Shown here piece after piece: positions 17,699-26,416 of a stretch of DNA of 64,000 nt (positions within the stretch are counted from its first letter, which is position 1; each line of letters begins with the position of its first letter). Below the pieces are notes generated by a model, which did not search any database, was not told the origin of the DNA, and was given only the letters and a program-made list of their open reading frames with translations. The translations under genes and the position numbers were made by a program. The DNA is from Comamonas thiooxydans (GTDB lineage Bacteria > Pseudomonadota > Gammaproteobacteria > Burkholderiales > Burkholderiaceae_C). The stretch is from positions 3,100,001 to 3,164,000 of the forward strand of contig NZ_AP026738.1 of assembly GCF_002157685.2 (NCBI RefSeq), written 5' to 3'.

Positions 17699-17974
17699 AT
17701 GTATGTTCCGAAGCTCCCAAAGCAAAAAACGACTGTCTCTACGAAGGAGCTACTCGCCAAGAATCTTGTGTATCTGCGTGCTGAACGTAAGATGTCCCAA
17801 GAGGATCTCAGCTACCTGGCGGGACTAAGCAGAACAGTTGTTAGCCACATTGAACGCAAACAACGCAACGTGACCCTCGAAACTTTAGAGGCTCTTGCAG
17901 CGGCCCTCAACGTCCCTGTTCGTGATCTGCTCGAGGAATCCATTCCGAATCAATTGCCGCCAGCCAAAGAATGA
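17699..17974 (+). CDS. XRE-family transcriptional regulator
   Basis: Protein of 91 residues with a canonical Cro/C1 helix-turn-helix (about 18-72): LRAERKMSQEDLSYLAGLSR, then VVSHIERKQRNVTLETLEAL. The ATG at 17699 is preferred over the GTG ten codons upstream because ACAGGAAC lies ahead of it. Short direct repeats just upstream suggest autoregulation. It is the only plus-strand gene in this part of the island and has no obvious partner. Confidence 0.8.
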   Translation: MYVPKLPKQKTTVSTKELLAKNLVYLRAERKMSQEDLSYLAGLSRTVVSHIERKQRNVTLETLEALAAALNVPVRDLLEESIPNQLPPAKE

Positions 17975-18583
17975 TGGCCCCCGGTTCGACAGAGGCTTTA
18001 GCGTCTATTTGGAGCCGCCATCTCTACAGCTTGAAACAAGCTTGCCTTAGCTACGCCACCCAATTTCAGCTTTGTCAGCAAAGCGATTCTTAGGTTATCC
18101 CTGGCGCACAGGGATGAATCTACAGGGCCTCGTTCATCGCTCTAATGACGTCGGCCAAGTCGCTGTCATAGCTGTCTCACTTGATATCAGGGGAGAGATC
18201 GACGGTGATCACGAGTCGTTCGAAGATGCCAGCTTGGGACTTTTCTTAGGCAGGACTACGCTGTCGCCAACCTGGAACGGCCGGGCATGTAGAACCTGGT
18301 CGGCCACAACAAGCGCAAAGTCCGTAAACATCGGACCTCCCACGACGGCCTGCGATGTGCTTGCAATGACCTATCACGTGTCACCAGCCTTGCCTAGCAG
18401 TGAGCTTCCTTGAGCCACGAACCTTGTTGTCTCACCAAGCACAGACCCACCGATTGCGAGTACGTAGCTTTCCGCACGACCTAAGATACCTGACCCGGAT
18501 CTTAGAAGTTGATAACTATCTAGCTAGACCGACTTAAACTCATTTTCTAATCCACATGCATGAAAACTAGCTGGTCTGATTAA
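17975..18583. other. Stretch without a supported gene
   Basis: A 113-codon open frame at 18072-18413 (plus) was examined and not accepted: its composition is not protein-like and no motif was seen. No terminal inverted repeat was recognised beside the recombinase module. Confidence 0.5.
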
Positions 18584-18985
18584 TTATTTTTTTGAGGGCC
18601 TTAAAATATTGACTCCTGCCCCAAATGAAGCCACTACTCCCTCAAGTTTAGCGACCAAGAGAACAAGACGAGCATTCTCACTTGCTAGACCTCTGTTTTG
18701 CACACGTAGCTCTTTTACTTCTGTGCGAAGTTCATCAGCCCGATTTTGTGCTTTCTTAATTGCGGACCGTTTAACCTCAAGCTGCTGTTTCGGCCCCCGC
18801 CCACTGGCGTTTCGAATCTCATCAGCAATATCCGAATATTTAGTGTGTATGAGGGTGTGACTTACACCTACTTCACGTGCAACAGCGCTAATAGATGGTC
18901 CATTTTTTCCTACCCGATCAGCATCGCGTTTAAGCTTTTTGAAAGCCAACTGTAGGCGCTCCCGCGTAGTACGTGACTCAGGCAT
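18584..18985 (-). CDS. TnpC-like small accessory protein of the recombinase module
   Basis: Protein of 133 residues. The N-terminal part has a helix-turn-helix-like motif (ISAVAREVGVSHTLIHTKY). It is followed by a long coiled coil (about 70-118: KKAQNRADELRTEVKELRVQ). This is the layout of TnpC of Tn554 and of related small proteins that follow paired tyrosine recombinases. Its start overlaps the end of the upstream recombinase gene by 8 bases, so the four genes are translationally linked. In Tn554 TnpC influences the efficiency and orientation of transposition. Confidence 0.75.
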   Translation of the reverse strand: MPESRTTRERLQLAFKKLKRDADRVGKNGPSISAVAREVGVSHTLIHTKYSDIADEIRNASGRGPKQQLEVKRSAIKKAQNRADELRTEVKELRVQNRGLASENARLVLLVAKLEGVVASFGAGVNILRPSKK

Positions 18986-20858
18986 TGTGCAACCCTCCTT
19001 CTGCGTCTATAAGTTGCGATAAGACTTCCTCTGCCAAAGCAAGCCCTTTTGCAGCTTTTGCCAATCCTCCTGGACCAATGTCTGTAGCATTTAGAAGCTC
19101 ATTATGCTGTGCACGAAGCCCGCCCCATACTTCCGTGAAACTATTATCAATAACTGCATTTCCACAGTTCGCACACGTAGGCGCGTCAAATAGTCCATAG
19201 CCTCCGCAGTCTTGTGCTTCTGCAAGACACCAACTATGGCCGGTGCTACGAATATGCAAGCCTTCTCTGATGCTATCAACAAAATCACGCCTACTTTTGA
19301 AGAAAATGGGTTGATGATGCTTTCCCGCATAACTACGAATGCGCTTACCAAGGCCACCAGCAAGAGGCGTAGAAGCCTCCATCCAATGGTCCACTAGCGC
19401 AAGGTCAAAATAATCTTCTTCGGCTTCAATGAGCTCATAAAGTTCGCGATCCGTATCCGAAAGAGATGCATACCAATCGGTCATCAGCACACTAGCATGC
19501 TTAAAATGATGCTGCAAAGTGACCAAATCAATACGTACTCGTTTATTAAGATGCACTACGATTACCGCATACGTTCTCCGAAACCGATGCGTGCTCAATG
19601 GCGACTTCAATAGTATTCCCTTACGAACAGCAAAGGCATTTAACTGTTTATTGTGCGACCGAGTTGTGACGGAGAAATTTTCAACAGGAGACTCTAATAA
19701 AAATAGTCTATCGACATTGCGTTCAAGCTCAAGGACTTCCGCTGCTAGTTGCCCACGAGAAATCAAATCCGTCGATTCGGAGAGCTTCCTTCGTGTCGTG
19801 ATTAGTTGGTTAGCTAAGTCTTGACGAATAGGTAGTGAATGATGCTCCAGAATATCCACGGCCATCTTTGCAATTTCGGGAGCAAGCCATCGTGCTGGGC
19901 CATCACCAATTTTCCGAGTTGTCGATTTTAGCCACCAATAGGTCTCTCCGTCTTTTACTTCAGGATAGATGCATCCAACACGCAGATCTCCAAGCTCGTG
20001 TACTCTGCAGCCAGTCGTCATTGCCAATATAATGTAAGCAGCAGTCCGAATGTCAGCTAACGCCGTTTCAAATTTAAATGAAGAACTGAACCCAGCGGCG
20101 CGCACAGCACGACGCTTAACAGTTGCCCCCCATTGCTTTCTGGTAATATCTCCCTCGGCCAATCCCCACTTCGATTCCAATTCATCTCTGAGTTTCAGCA
20201 AGCGGGGTGCATCTTCAAGTTGTAATATGGCGGCACCAAACAATCTAGCGGCCTCGCCCAGGGGAATTAGCTCAGTTTTACGTTCTTCATTCGCTCCTGG
20301 CTCCCAGGTTGGTCCTATTATTTCAAATCTAAGCGCAGTAACTGCGTCAGCTGAAAAGCTCTCAATCATTGCATGCCTTAAATCATAGACTTTACGTAGC
20401 AGTGAAATATGAGTTGCTAATGTTCGATCACGGACACCGCTATCTCGCAAAAACTGGATATATCTAGACAAATCAAACGCGGTGACACGGCTAAATCCAT
20501 TTACTCCAGCTGCATTACACCATTTTGCAAACGAATTGAGATTAATACTTTTTTTTGGGATAGTAGCCGGATCAAGTTGGATTCCTCCCAGAGGTTTCCT
20601 AAATGTAAAAGCTGCTATAGCACTCTTCATGCAGGATAGCCATTCGACTGGCGTCTTGTTCCAATCGATTTCTTTCTCAACCCTGGATCTATCTGGATGT
20701 GGCATAAAAGGCGTGTAGTTCCAGATTTTATCTCCGTAAAATGAAAGGGGCACTTCGTCGCCATTAGAGAGGCGTATATATGAAACAACAAGTTTATCTA
20801 ATTTTTCAGGAGCCAAGTGCATAGGCTCCGAACATGCTTGATAGGATTGGCTAATCAT
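18978..20858 (-). CDS. Large tyrosine recombinase (TnpB-like), catalytically complete
   Basis: Protein of 626 residues from the ATG at 20858, chosen because it overlaps the upstream stop as ATGA; a 14-residue longer form is possible. The catalytic set is visible: R285 in TTGCRVHEL, H424 and R427 in THRFRRTY, H454 in FKHAS and Y463 in TDWYASL. The C-terminal tail has paired Cys (CLAEAQDC, CANCGNAV) suggesting a zinc-binding element. Length and organisation are close to TnpB of Tn554. It should cut and join DNA at the element ends. Confidence 0.85.
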   Translation of the reverse strand: MISQSYQACSEPMHLAPEKLDKLVVSYIRLSNGDEVPLSFYGDKIWNYTPFMPHPDRSRVEKEIDWNKTPVEWLSCMKSAIAAFTFRKPLGGIQLDPATIPKKSINLNSFAKWCNAAGVNGFSRVTAFDLSRYIQFLRDSGVRDRTLATHISLLRKVYDLRHAMIESFSADAVTALRFEIIGPTWEPGANEERKTELIPLGEAARLFGAAILQLEDAPRLLKLRDELESKWGLAEGDITRKQWGATVKRRAVRAAGFSSSFKFETALADIRTAAYIILAMTTGCRVHELGDLRVGCIYPEVKDGETYWWLKSTTRKIGDGPARWLAPEIAKMAVDILEHHSLPIRQDLANQLITTRRKLSESTDLISRGQLAAEVLELERNVDRLFLLESPVENFSVTTRSHNKQLNAFAVRKGILLKSPLSTHRFRRTYAVIVVHLNKRVRIDLVTLQHHFKHASVLMTDWYASLSDTDRELYELIEAEEDYFDLALVDHWMEASTPLAGGLGKRIRSYAGKHHQPIFFKSRRDFVDSIREGLHIRSTGHSWCLAEAQDCGGYGLFDAPTCANCGNAVIDNSFTEVWGGLRAQHNELLNATDIGPGGLAKAAKGLALAEEVLSQLIDAEGGLHNA

Positions 20859-22471
20859 AGGATGGACCTCAATGCCTCCAGCACGCTTGGGGAACGCCAC
20901 ATAGGATGGGGCTCCAATCGAGAAAAATCCTTCGCTTGCGCAACAACACTGGCATCAAACCTAGGTGCAATATCGCGATCAATAACTCTTACAACCCACC
21001 CGAACAACTTATTCCAAGCATCAGGTCCAATGCGGCTTCTCAGCGAAAATAGAGCCCAATAAAAGCTGAAAAGCTTATATAAATCATCTTGGACGATTAC
21101 TTGAGATTTACATCGAAAACATGACAGAAAGTCTACACACGGCTCACCGTTTCCAGGAGCCAACTCACCGTTCAACGCATCTCGACAACCTGAGTGTGGT
21201 GTAGCATCACGCTTAACTGAGGCCCCAGAAAGAGTTTCAACAAGAACCTCGCCCGCTAGTCGGTGTTCTTTAAGCATTTCAGGTGTCACGGCAAGATACC
21301 TCTCAACTGAACCTGGGGTACTGGATGCGCTCCTTGCCGTGGCAAGTAGGTCTCCGCGCGATGCCCTCCATATCCTGTTTATTTTGGTATTGCGGAACAA
21401 CTGACTAGTCATCTTTAATCGAGTTCCATCATCCCGAAGTAAGCAGTGCCGGTCGGTAAATTGATCTGCAATGGAACTGAGTGTCCCAGTGTCCAAACCC
21501 AAAACCCGTTGATCGCGCTCATAAACCCAAAGTTTGTCTTCGAGAGAAGTTCCAATAGCACGCTTTGCAGCGGCTGCAGAAAGATGAACCACGCGTTCAC
21601 AGAGCTTAAAGACATCTAATGAGACAATCCTTGTTTCAGAAGGCTCAATTGGAGTCTTGCTGAAAGCATCAGCGCGTCGCTTGAAAGTAATCAAAATTTT
21701 CCGATTCACCCGTGGATGATTAATGAAGCACCTTTCTAGGTTCCTGGACATTTCAAGAAGGGGAGTTGGATTGATGCCTGTTTTTAGAAAAATTGCAAAA
21801 ATGCATAACCCAAGGCGAGTAGATTCTGCCCATGCAGGATGTGTTCCGTCGAAAACCTGTGCAACCTCGATCGACAGTGGCCTGAGAATACGTTCCCGCT
21901 CGGAATCAGAGAGTGGCTGGATGTAGTGACGACGATTTTTCGGATCTGTAGCACCAGGGAATGGATTTCTACGAAACAAATCTTTCGCCAAAATGAGTCG
22001 ACGATCCACGAGCGCTTCAAGCACTGTCTTGACTTTCTGATATACCGTACGCGAGGTGTTCCTTGACCAGACCTCTCCATTTTTTTTCACTCGCGTATTA
22101 AGCCATCCGCAGAAAACCTCAATCAACTCTGAGTTAATGTTCCCCAAGGTTGGCGGATTGCCATACTGCGCGGATTCAATGCAAAACCGAAACCAACATC
22201 TAATTCCAGAACTTGCGATGGTGTTAAGTGCATAAGGCTCCGGAACGCCTTGAAGCGACATCAGCCTCAATTCCTGCACAATTGCAGAAATACTATCATC
22301 GAAACCAAATCCAAAATACTCTCCATAATCATAGTTGACTTCACGTCCGTTAGGAAGCTCAAGCGACAATGTCGCATACTTACTTTTCAAATCGGGCTTG
22401 GCATTCGGAAAAATTGGCGTAATAGGAATGAGATCTTCCCCATTTACTTTGAAGTCTTTCTTTTTGGCCAT
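20855..22471 (-). CDS. Tyrosine-recombinase-like protein with a degenerate active site
   Basis: Protein of 538 residues, start supported by GAGGTG 6 bases upstream and a 10-base gap from the preceding gene. The C-terminal half has the integrase fold pattern. But the first catalytic Arg position reads TGINPTPLLEM (231-241) rather than TGxRxxEL, the HxxR position reads QLFR (357-360), and the next His is absent near SASSTPGSVERYL. A Tyr remains (Y392). A CVDFLSCFRC cluster follows. It may be a structural partner of the two complete recombinases rather than an active enzyme. Confidence 0.75.
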   Translation of the reverse strand: MAKKKDFKVNGEDLIPITPIFPNAKPDLKSKYATLSLELPNGREVNYDYGEYFGFGFDDSISAIVQELRLMSLQGVPEPYALNTIASSGIRCWFRFCIESAQYGNPPTLGNINSELIEVFCGWLNTRVKKNGEVWSRNTSRTVYQKVKTVLEALVDRRLILAKDLFRRNPFPGATDPKNRRHYIQPLSDSERERILRPLSIEVAQVFDGTHPAWAESTRLGLCIFAIFLKTGINPTPLLEMSRNLERCFINHPRVNRKILITFKRRADAFSKTPIEPSETRIVSLDVFKLCERVVHLSAAAAKRAIGTSLEDKLWVYERDQRVLGLDTGTLSSIADQFTDRHCLLRDDGTRLKMTSQLFRNTKINRIWRASRGDLLATARSASSTPGSVERYLAVTPEMLKEHRLAGEVLVETLSGASVKRDATPHSGCRDALNGELAPGNGEPCVDFLSCFRCKSQVIVQDDLYKLFSFYWALFSLRSRIGPDAWNKLFGWVVRVIDRDIAPRFDASVVAQAKDFSRLEPHPMWRSPSVLEALRSIL

Positions 22472-22480
22472 CTTAACACC

Positions 22481-23695
22481 TCACTTCTCGTTAAGATATC
22501 CGAGCACTAGGGCATCAATTTCTGACTGATAGTTTGTCCCATAACTATCATCAATCGCATCGAGGTGATCCACATAGCGCGATGTTGTGGTGATTGACGA
22601 ATGTCCAAGTAAGTTTTTCAAAATAATCAACGGCGAACTACGAATTTTTCCGGCACTTTTTAAATCTTGAAGCGAAGAAAGAGTGTGTGTCGCAAAAGTG
22701 TGACGAAGCATATGAGGGTGAATATGAAATCCTATTCGCCGACCAAGCCGATCAAGAGGCGCAACTAACCCATCATCAACAAATGGTTTTCCGAACCTAT
22801 TGAGAAATAAATTATTACTATCAGGAGCTAGACGTTGCAATCTTGGCCGGATTCCCTCCCGATATTGCCAGAGTATATTCATACAACCCACAGATACTCG
22901 AACAGTCCTCCTCTTGTTATTCTTTACATTCATATCGGAAGGATCGAGATTTACAGAGACAGTCTTTACTTTCGATGAAAATTTACTGCAATCAACAACG
23001 TATTTCTTGGGAAATGAAACAAGCTCCTCCGCACGCAAGCCAGTATTCAATCCGAGATAGAGCACCGCCCTGTGAGTAGGATTATTAGCACCCGACAAAA
23101 CAGTTTCAATTTGGCCTCTAGTCAAAACCAATAATGGCTCATCTGGCTCAGGTAAACTCAAACTAGAAATCTTCCGTATCTCGCCCTCTGCTGAATTATG
23201 GGAGAATATTCCACGATTTTTATGTGCTCGTATATCAATACGCATACTAGGCATCTCGGTAACTAACCCGACTTGAAGTGCCCATGTATAGAAGCGCTCT
23301 ACCGTTGCTCTTTTTTCATTGATGTAGCGCCCCTTATTACCCACGCTCTTTTTGCACCAATGTACATAGTGGGCAAGTGATGATACGTCACCACTTCCTT
23401 CGACAGGAATTCGATCCCAGCTTAGATTCTTTCTAGGTTCCAGATAACCGAAATAATCATAGAGGTGGCGGCCATAGGCCTCCCAGGTCTTTAAGTCTTC
23501 TGCTCCAACCCGGCCAATCAGGTAATCCACAAAAAACCGGAGCGCTACCTCGACTATGTGTCCTTTGGAGTCAACAAGAATCGGGAATCCTTCATAGGAT
23601 TGCCCGCCAACCTCAAAGCTGGAGTCACTGAGATAAAGCCTCACAGATTTTTCTCCATTTGCCACTTGATTCCTGCCACCGAACCCAGACCACAA
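22481..23695 (-). CDS. Tyrosine recombinase/integrase (TnpA-like)
   Basis: Protein of 404 residues with a complete catalytic set: R221 in NTGLRAEEL, H328 and R331 in HMLRHTF, H365 in LLGHSS and Y374 in TSRYVDHL. A SAM-like core-binding domain occupies about 48-160. The start is TTG at 23695, with AAAGGAC ahead of it; no ATG fits the N-terminus well. It is the first gene of the four-gene mobility unit and lies nearest the island end, as tnpA does in Tn554. Confidence 0.88.
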   Translation of the reverse strand: MWSGFGGRNQVANGEKSVRLYLSDSSFEVGGQSYEGFPILVDSKGHIVEVALRFFVDYLIGRVGAEDLKTWEAYGRHLYDYFGYLEPRKNLSWDRIPVEGSGDVSSLAHYVHWCKKSVGNKGRYINEKRATVERFYTWALQVGLVTEMPSMRIDIRAHKNRGIFSHNSAEGEIRKISSLSLPEPDEPLLVLTRGQIETVLSGANNPTHRAVLYLGLNTGLRAEELVSFPKKYVVDCSKFSSKVKTVSVNLDPSDMNVKNNKRRTVRVSVGCMNILWQYREGIRPRLQRLAPDSNNLFLNRFGKPFVDDGLVAPLDRLGRRIGFHIHPHMLRHTFATHTLSSLQDLKSAGKIRSSPLIILKNLLGHSSITTTSRYVDHLDAIDDSYGTNYQSEIDALVLGYLNEK

Positions 23696-23784
23696 TAAGT
23701 CCTTTGGAAGTCTACAAGGTCGTCTACACTTTGCTTTGCACGCCTTTCGCGCAAATTGAAGTCAGCGAGCACGCCATAATTTAT

Positions 23785-23798
23785 AGAACGATCGTTCT
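23785..23798. promoter_or_regulatory. Perfect 14-base palindrome upstream of the recombinase operon
   Basis: AGAACGATCGTTCT lies about 90 bases before the TTG start of the first recombinase, in the short segment between that gene and the IS. It may be an operator or a recombinase binding site. Confidence 0.45.
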
Positions 23799-23996
23799 TA
23801 CAGGAGGGCCACTGAAAGGCTAAGTCGCTCTTGCACGGCGGGAATCCATGTATCGAATAAGGCAAGAGAATCTGATGATGAAATGAAGTCTTATGCGAAC
23901 GACCTTGATAAGGGCTTACGTTTTGCCTTCTAGAATGCCGGCTTTGAATCAACCAAACAGCTAAGCCCTCGCCTGCAAACGCATGGGATGCCCTAA

Positions 23997-24869
23997 GAGG
24001 GGCTAACATCACTTCGTCATAGCCCCTCGCAGAGCAGTTATGCTTGCGGCCCTCATGGCAAGACGACCCGTTAGCAAAGAACTGTGGCGACAGCTACAAC
24101 CCCTGATCCCAGCCTTCGTGCCTTCTGCCAAAGGCGGTGCGCGCAAGCTCGCGGTCAGCGACGAAGCCGCCCTCAACGGCATCCTGTTCGTGCTGCAAAC
24201 AGGCATTCCATGGGAGGACCTTCCCCAATCTCTTGGGTACGGCAGCGGCATGACTTGCTGGCGGCGCCTGCGTGACTGGAATGCCGCTGGTGTCTGGAAG
24301 CAGTTGCACCAGGCCATGCTGACGCGCTTGCGTGAACACGACCAGATCGATTGGAGCCGGACCAGCATTGATGGCTCCTCGGTACCAAGCCCCCGGGGGG
24401 CCAGGAAACGGGCCCCAACCCCACGGATAGAGGCAAGCTCGGCTCCAAACGACACATCGTCGTAGATGCCAGAGGCATCCCGCTGGTGATCTTGGTCAGC
24501 GGCGCGAACCGGCACGACTCTAAGATGTTCGAGAGGTGCGTGGACGCGATTCCTGCGATTGCAGGCTTGTCAGGGCATCCCCGTAAAAGACCAGCCAAGC
24601 TGCACGCCGACAAAGGCTACGACTTCAAGCGATGCCGAACCCACCTGAGGCAGCGGGGCATCATCGGCCGGATTGCCAGACGAGGCGTTGAGAGCAGCCA
24701 GCGGCTGGGCAAGCACCGCTGGGTGGTGGAGAGGACGCACAGCTGGTTTGCAGGCTTTGGCAAGCTGCGAATCCGCTTTGAACGACGGCTGAATATCCAC
24801 GAAGCGCTCTTGAAGTTGGCGGCAGCGATCATCTGCGCACGCTTCGTGGATAGGTGGTGTTAGCCAGTC
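23997..24869 (+). mobile_element. IS5-family insertion sequence (IS427-like), 873 bp
   Basis: Terminal inverted repeats are GAGGGGCTAACATCAC (23997-24012) and, read inward from the other end, GACTGGCTAACACCAC (24854-24869), matching at 13 of 16. Both ends are flanked by TAA (23994-23996 and 24870-24872), a TNA-type target duplication usual for the IS427 group. The element holds one transposase in two frames. It sits between the recombinase module and the island end, so it appears to be a later insertion into the island terminus. Confidence 0.85.
24040..24863 (+). CDS. IS5-family transposase made by -1 frameshifting
   Basis: The first frame (24040-24465) encodes the N-terminal DUF4096-type domain (GILFVLQTGIPWEDLP, WRRLRDWNAAGVW) and reaches the first catalytic Asp region (SIDGSSV). 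The second frame runs to 24863 and encodes RHIVVDARGIPL, the DKGYD motif (second Asp) and the RWVVERTHSWF motif (Glu). Frame 1 passes to frame 2 by a -1 shift at the G6 run 24395-24400, giving a full-length DDE transposase. This is typical of the family, so it is scored as a functional gene rather than a pseudogene. Confidence 0.85.
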
Positions 24870-24910
24870 TAAGTGTGAGATCGGCTGAGTAACAAGTCTA
24901 TGTCGGAAGA

Positions 24911-25240
24911 ACAGTTGATGTCCGTGCCGATGGCCGCAGGAATCACGAAGTCTGGCGACGTGGCCACCACCGCCCCCACGGGCGCAATGCTGCCGGGGTG
25001 AAAGTCCGGCGTGGCACAGGCTTTGCAGACCTCGCCATGGCCTTGCGGGTCGGCAACCGAGGCGAAGTCCAGCAGTTGACTAACGGCTTTGTGCTCCAGC
25101 GGCAGGCTGTCGGGCAACAAAATGGTGGCTGCTGCCTGCTCGTTATGGATTTGATAGATATTGTCTCGGTAGGAGACCTGGATGCCCTGACGTGACAGAG
25201 CTTTTTGCAGTCGGGAAAGCTTCCCGGAAGAGTGCGGCAT
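24911..25240 (-). pseudogene. rtcB: 5' part of rtcB, cut at the GTDINC active-site motif
   Basis: The N-terminal region matches the RtcB RNA ligase family: PDFHPGSIAPVGAVVA followed by VIPAAIGTDINC, the conserved motif whose Asp and Cys bind Mn. The family would continue with GMR; here the frame changes to SSDIDLLL and ends in the IS. The 3' two thirds of the gene are not in the window. ATG at 25240 is used as start; TTG at 25264 is possible. The gene was evidently interrupted by the island. RtcB joins RNA 2',3'-cyclic phosphate and 5'-OH ends, so that activity should be lost unless another copy exists. Confidence 0.75.
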
Positions 25241-25389
25241 GATGCTGAAAAAACAGGTACGCAACAGCGCATCTCCGAATCTGGGAGATGCAACGCACCT
25301 TCGAGCAGCAGCATCAAGAAGGACTGATAAGAGGCTTATTCTAATGAGTAAGCGCCGGGCCGCCTAACCGGCGTTGCTAATATGCTGCA

Positions 25390-25962
25390 ATGCGCAATGC
25401 AATTCGGTCCTTTCAGATTCCCGTACCACTGCAGACTTTGTATGACGCAGCCGCGGCCCTAGGCCCGCAGTTCGGCCTGTCGCCCGAAACCGTTTTTGGA
25501 GACTGCGGCCTGCGGCTGGAGATCCCTCCCGTGCCCAGCTACATCGATTGGTGCACGCCGCGCAATGTGATGACGTTTGCGACCACGGGCTGCGACAGCG
25601 TTCATTACAGCTATCTGGTCGATGAGCGCCTGCCCGATAGCGTCAGCCCCATCGTCATGACACTGCCCTGCGTGAACGAATTGAGCTGGGTGATTGCCGA
25701 GAACTTTCAGGAATTCTTTGACTACGGCTACTACGTGGGCTGGCGCGAACTGGAGCAGCTGTACTACGAAGATGAAAAAGGCGAAGCCTGCTTTCACGAG
25801 GCAAGCCAGTCATTGAGCAATCTCGGCATGCAGCAGCTGCCGCTGCTGCACAAGGCGTTGAATATGCAGGCTGTGCTGCCGACGCTGCAACGCTTTGGCG
25901 ATCTGCAGAACAAGTACCAGGCCTTATTGAATATTCCGCCCATGCCGGCAGAGCATGCCTGA
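25390..25962 (+). CDS. Hypothetical protein, 190 residues
   Basis: This soluble acidic protein starts MRNAIRSFQIPVPLQTLYD. It contains an aromatic-rich segment (SYIDWCTPRNVMTFATTG) and DGYGYYVGWRELEQLYY-like residues in the middle. The order and spacing are loosely reminiscent of SMI1/KNR4 (SUKH) proteins, which include immunity proteins, but the match is not secure. It is divergent from the truncated rtcB, with 125-150 bases between them, and is the first intact core gene. Confidence 0.6.
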   Translation: MRNAIRSFQIPVPLQTLYDAAAALGPQFGLSPETVFGDCGLRLEIPPVPSYIDWCTPRNVMTFATTGCDSVHYSYLVDERLPDSVSPIVMTLPCVNELSWVIAENFQEFFDYGYYVGWRELEQLYYEDEKGEACFHEASQSLSNLGMQQLPLLHKALNMQAVLPTLQRFGDLQNKYQALLNIPPMPAEHA

Positions 25963-26026
25963 TTGCGTATCCATCCATCGCCTCGATCCCCATATTCGCT
26001 GAGCGATACCGCTTTTCATCCGAAAT

Positions 26027-26416
26027 TCAATCCAGAAATCGGGCAGCCACAGCGGGATCCGGCATCATGCACTGCTCGCTTTTGCCAAACCAGTGATAGC
26101 GGTTCCTGGCGATCATGCGGTAGAGCGCATCGCGCAATGCAGCGGGTATCAACCTGATCACCGCTGTCAGTCGCCAGGGCCAGCCCAGTGCGTGCAGCAC
26201 GCGCAGGATGGCATCCGTGTGCTGCCAGGAGCGTGAGCCGTCCACCAGCAGCAGGGTCTGCAGACCTTCTATGCGCAAGCCTGCATCGGCCAACAGCTTG
26301 CCGCCGACCTCGCCCTGTATGGCGGCGAACTGAAAAATGCCCTGCTGGTCGTGCTTGAGCAAGAACTGCACCCAGCCATTGCACAACAGACATTGCGCAT
26401 CAAAGACCACAATCAT
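26027..26416 (-). CDS. DCC-family thiol-disulfide oxidoreductase-like protein
   Basis: Protein of 129 residues beginning MIVVFDAQCLLCNGW; the DxxCxxC pattern is that of the DCC1/DUF393 family, a thioredoxin-like group. The RLTAVIRLIPAALRDALY and RYHWFG motifs are also family-typical. The ATG overlaps the stop of the DUF4166 gene (ATGA), and this is the last gene of a three-gene operon. The substrate is unknown; redox activity is inferred from the family. Confidence 0.85.
   Translation of the reverse strand: MIVVFDAQCLLCNGWVQFLLKHDQQGIFQFAAIQGEVGGKLLADAGLRIEGLQTLLLVDGSRSWQHTDAILRVLHALGWPWRLTAVIRLIPAALRDALYRMIARNRYHWFGKSEQCMMPDPAVAARFLD

Larger units (their letters stand above)
1..24910. mobile_element. 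Metal/chromate resistance genomic island, right-hand part
   Basis: This block differs from the rest of the window. It has lower GC, metal and chromate resistance cargo, small orphan regulators, a cluster of tyrosine recombinases and an IS. Its right boundary is placed at 24910 because the core gene rtcB (minus strand) stops matching its family directly after the Cys codon at 24911-24913. The left boundary is not in the window, so the island is at least 24.9 kb. The recombinase genes lie next to the right end, as tnpABC do at one end of Tn554. That the recombinases moved the whole cargo is inference; the island could be a composite of several insertions. Confidence 0.7.

Noticed and set aside
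18072..18413. 113-codon frame between the XRE gene and the recombinase module
   Set aside because: No recognisable motif, and composition unlike a folded protein.
23641..24012. 123-codon minus-strand frame running into the IS end
   Set aside because: It crosses the IS boundary and overlaps the first recombinase gene start; no motif.
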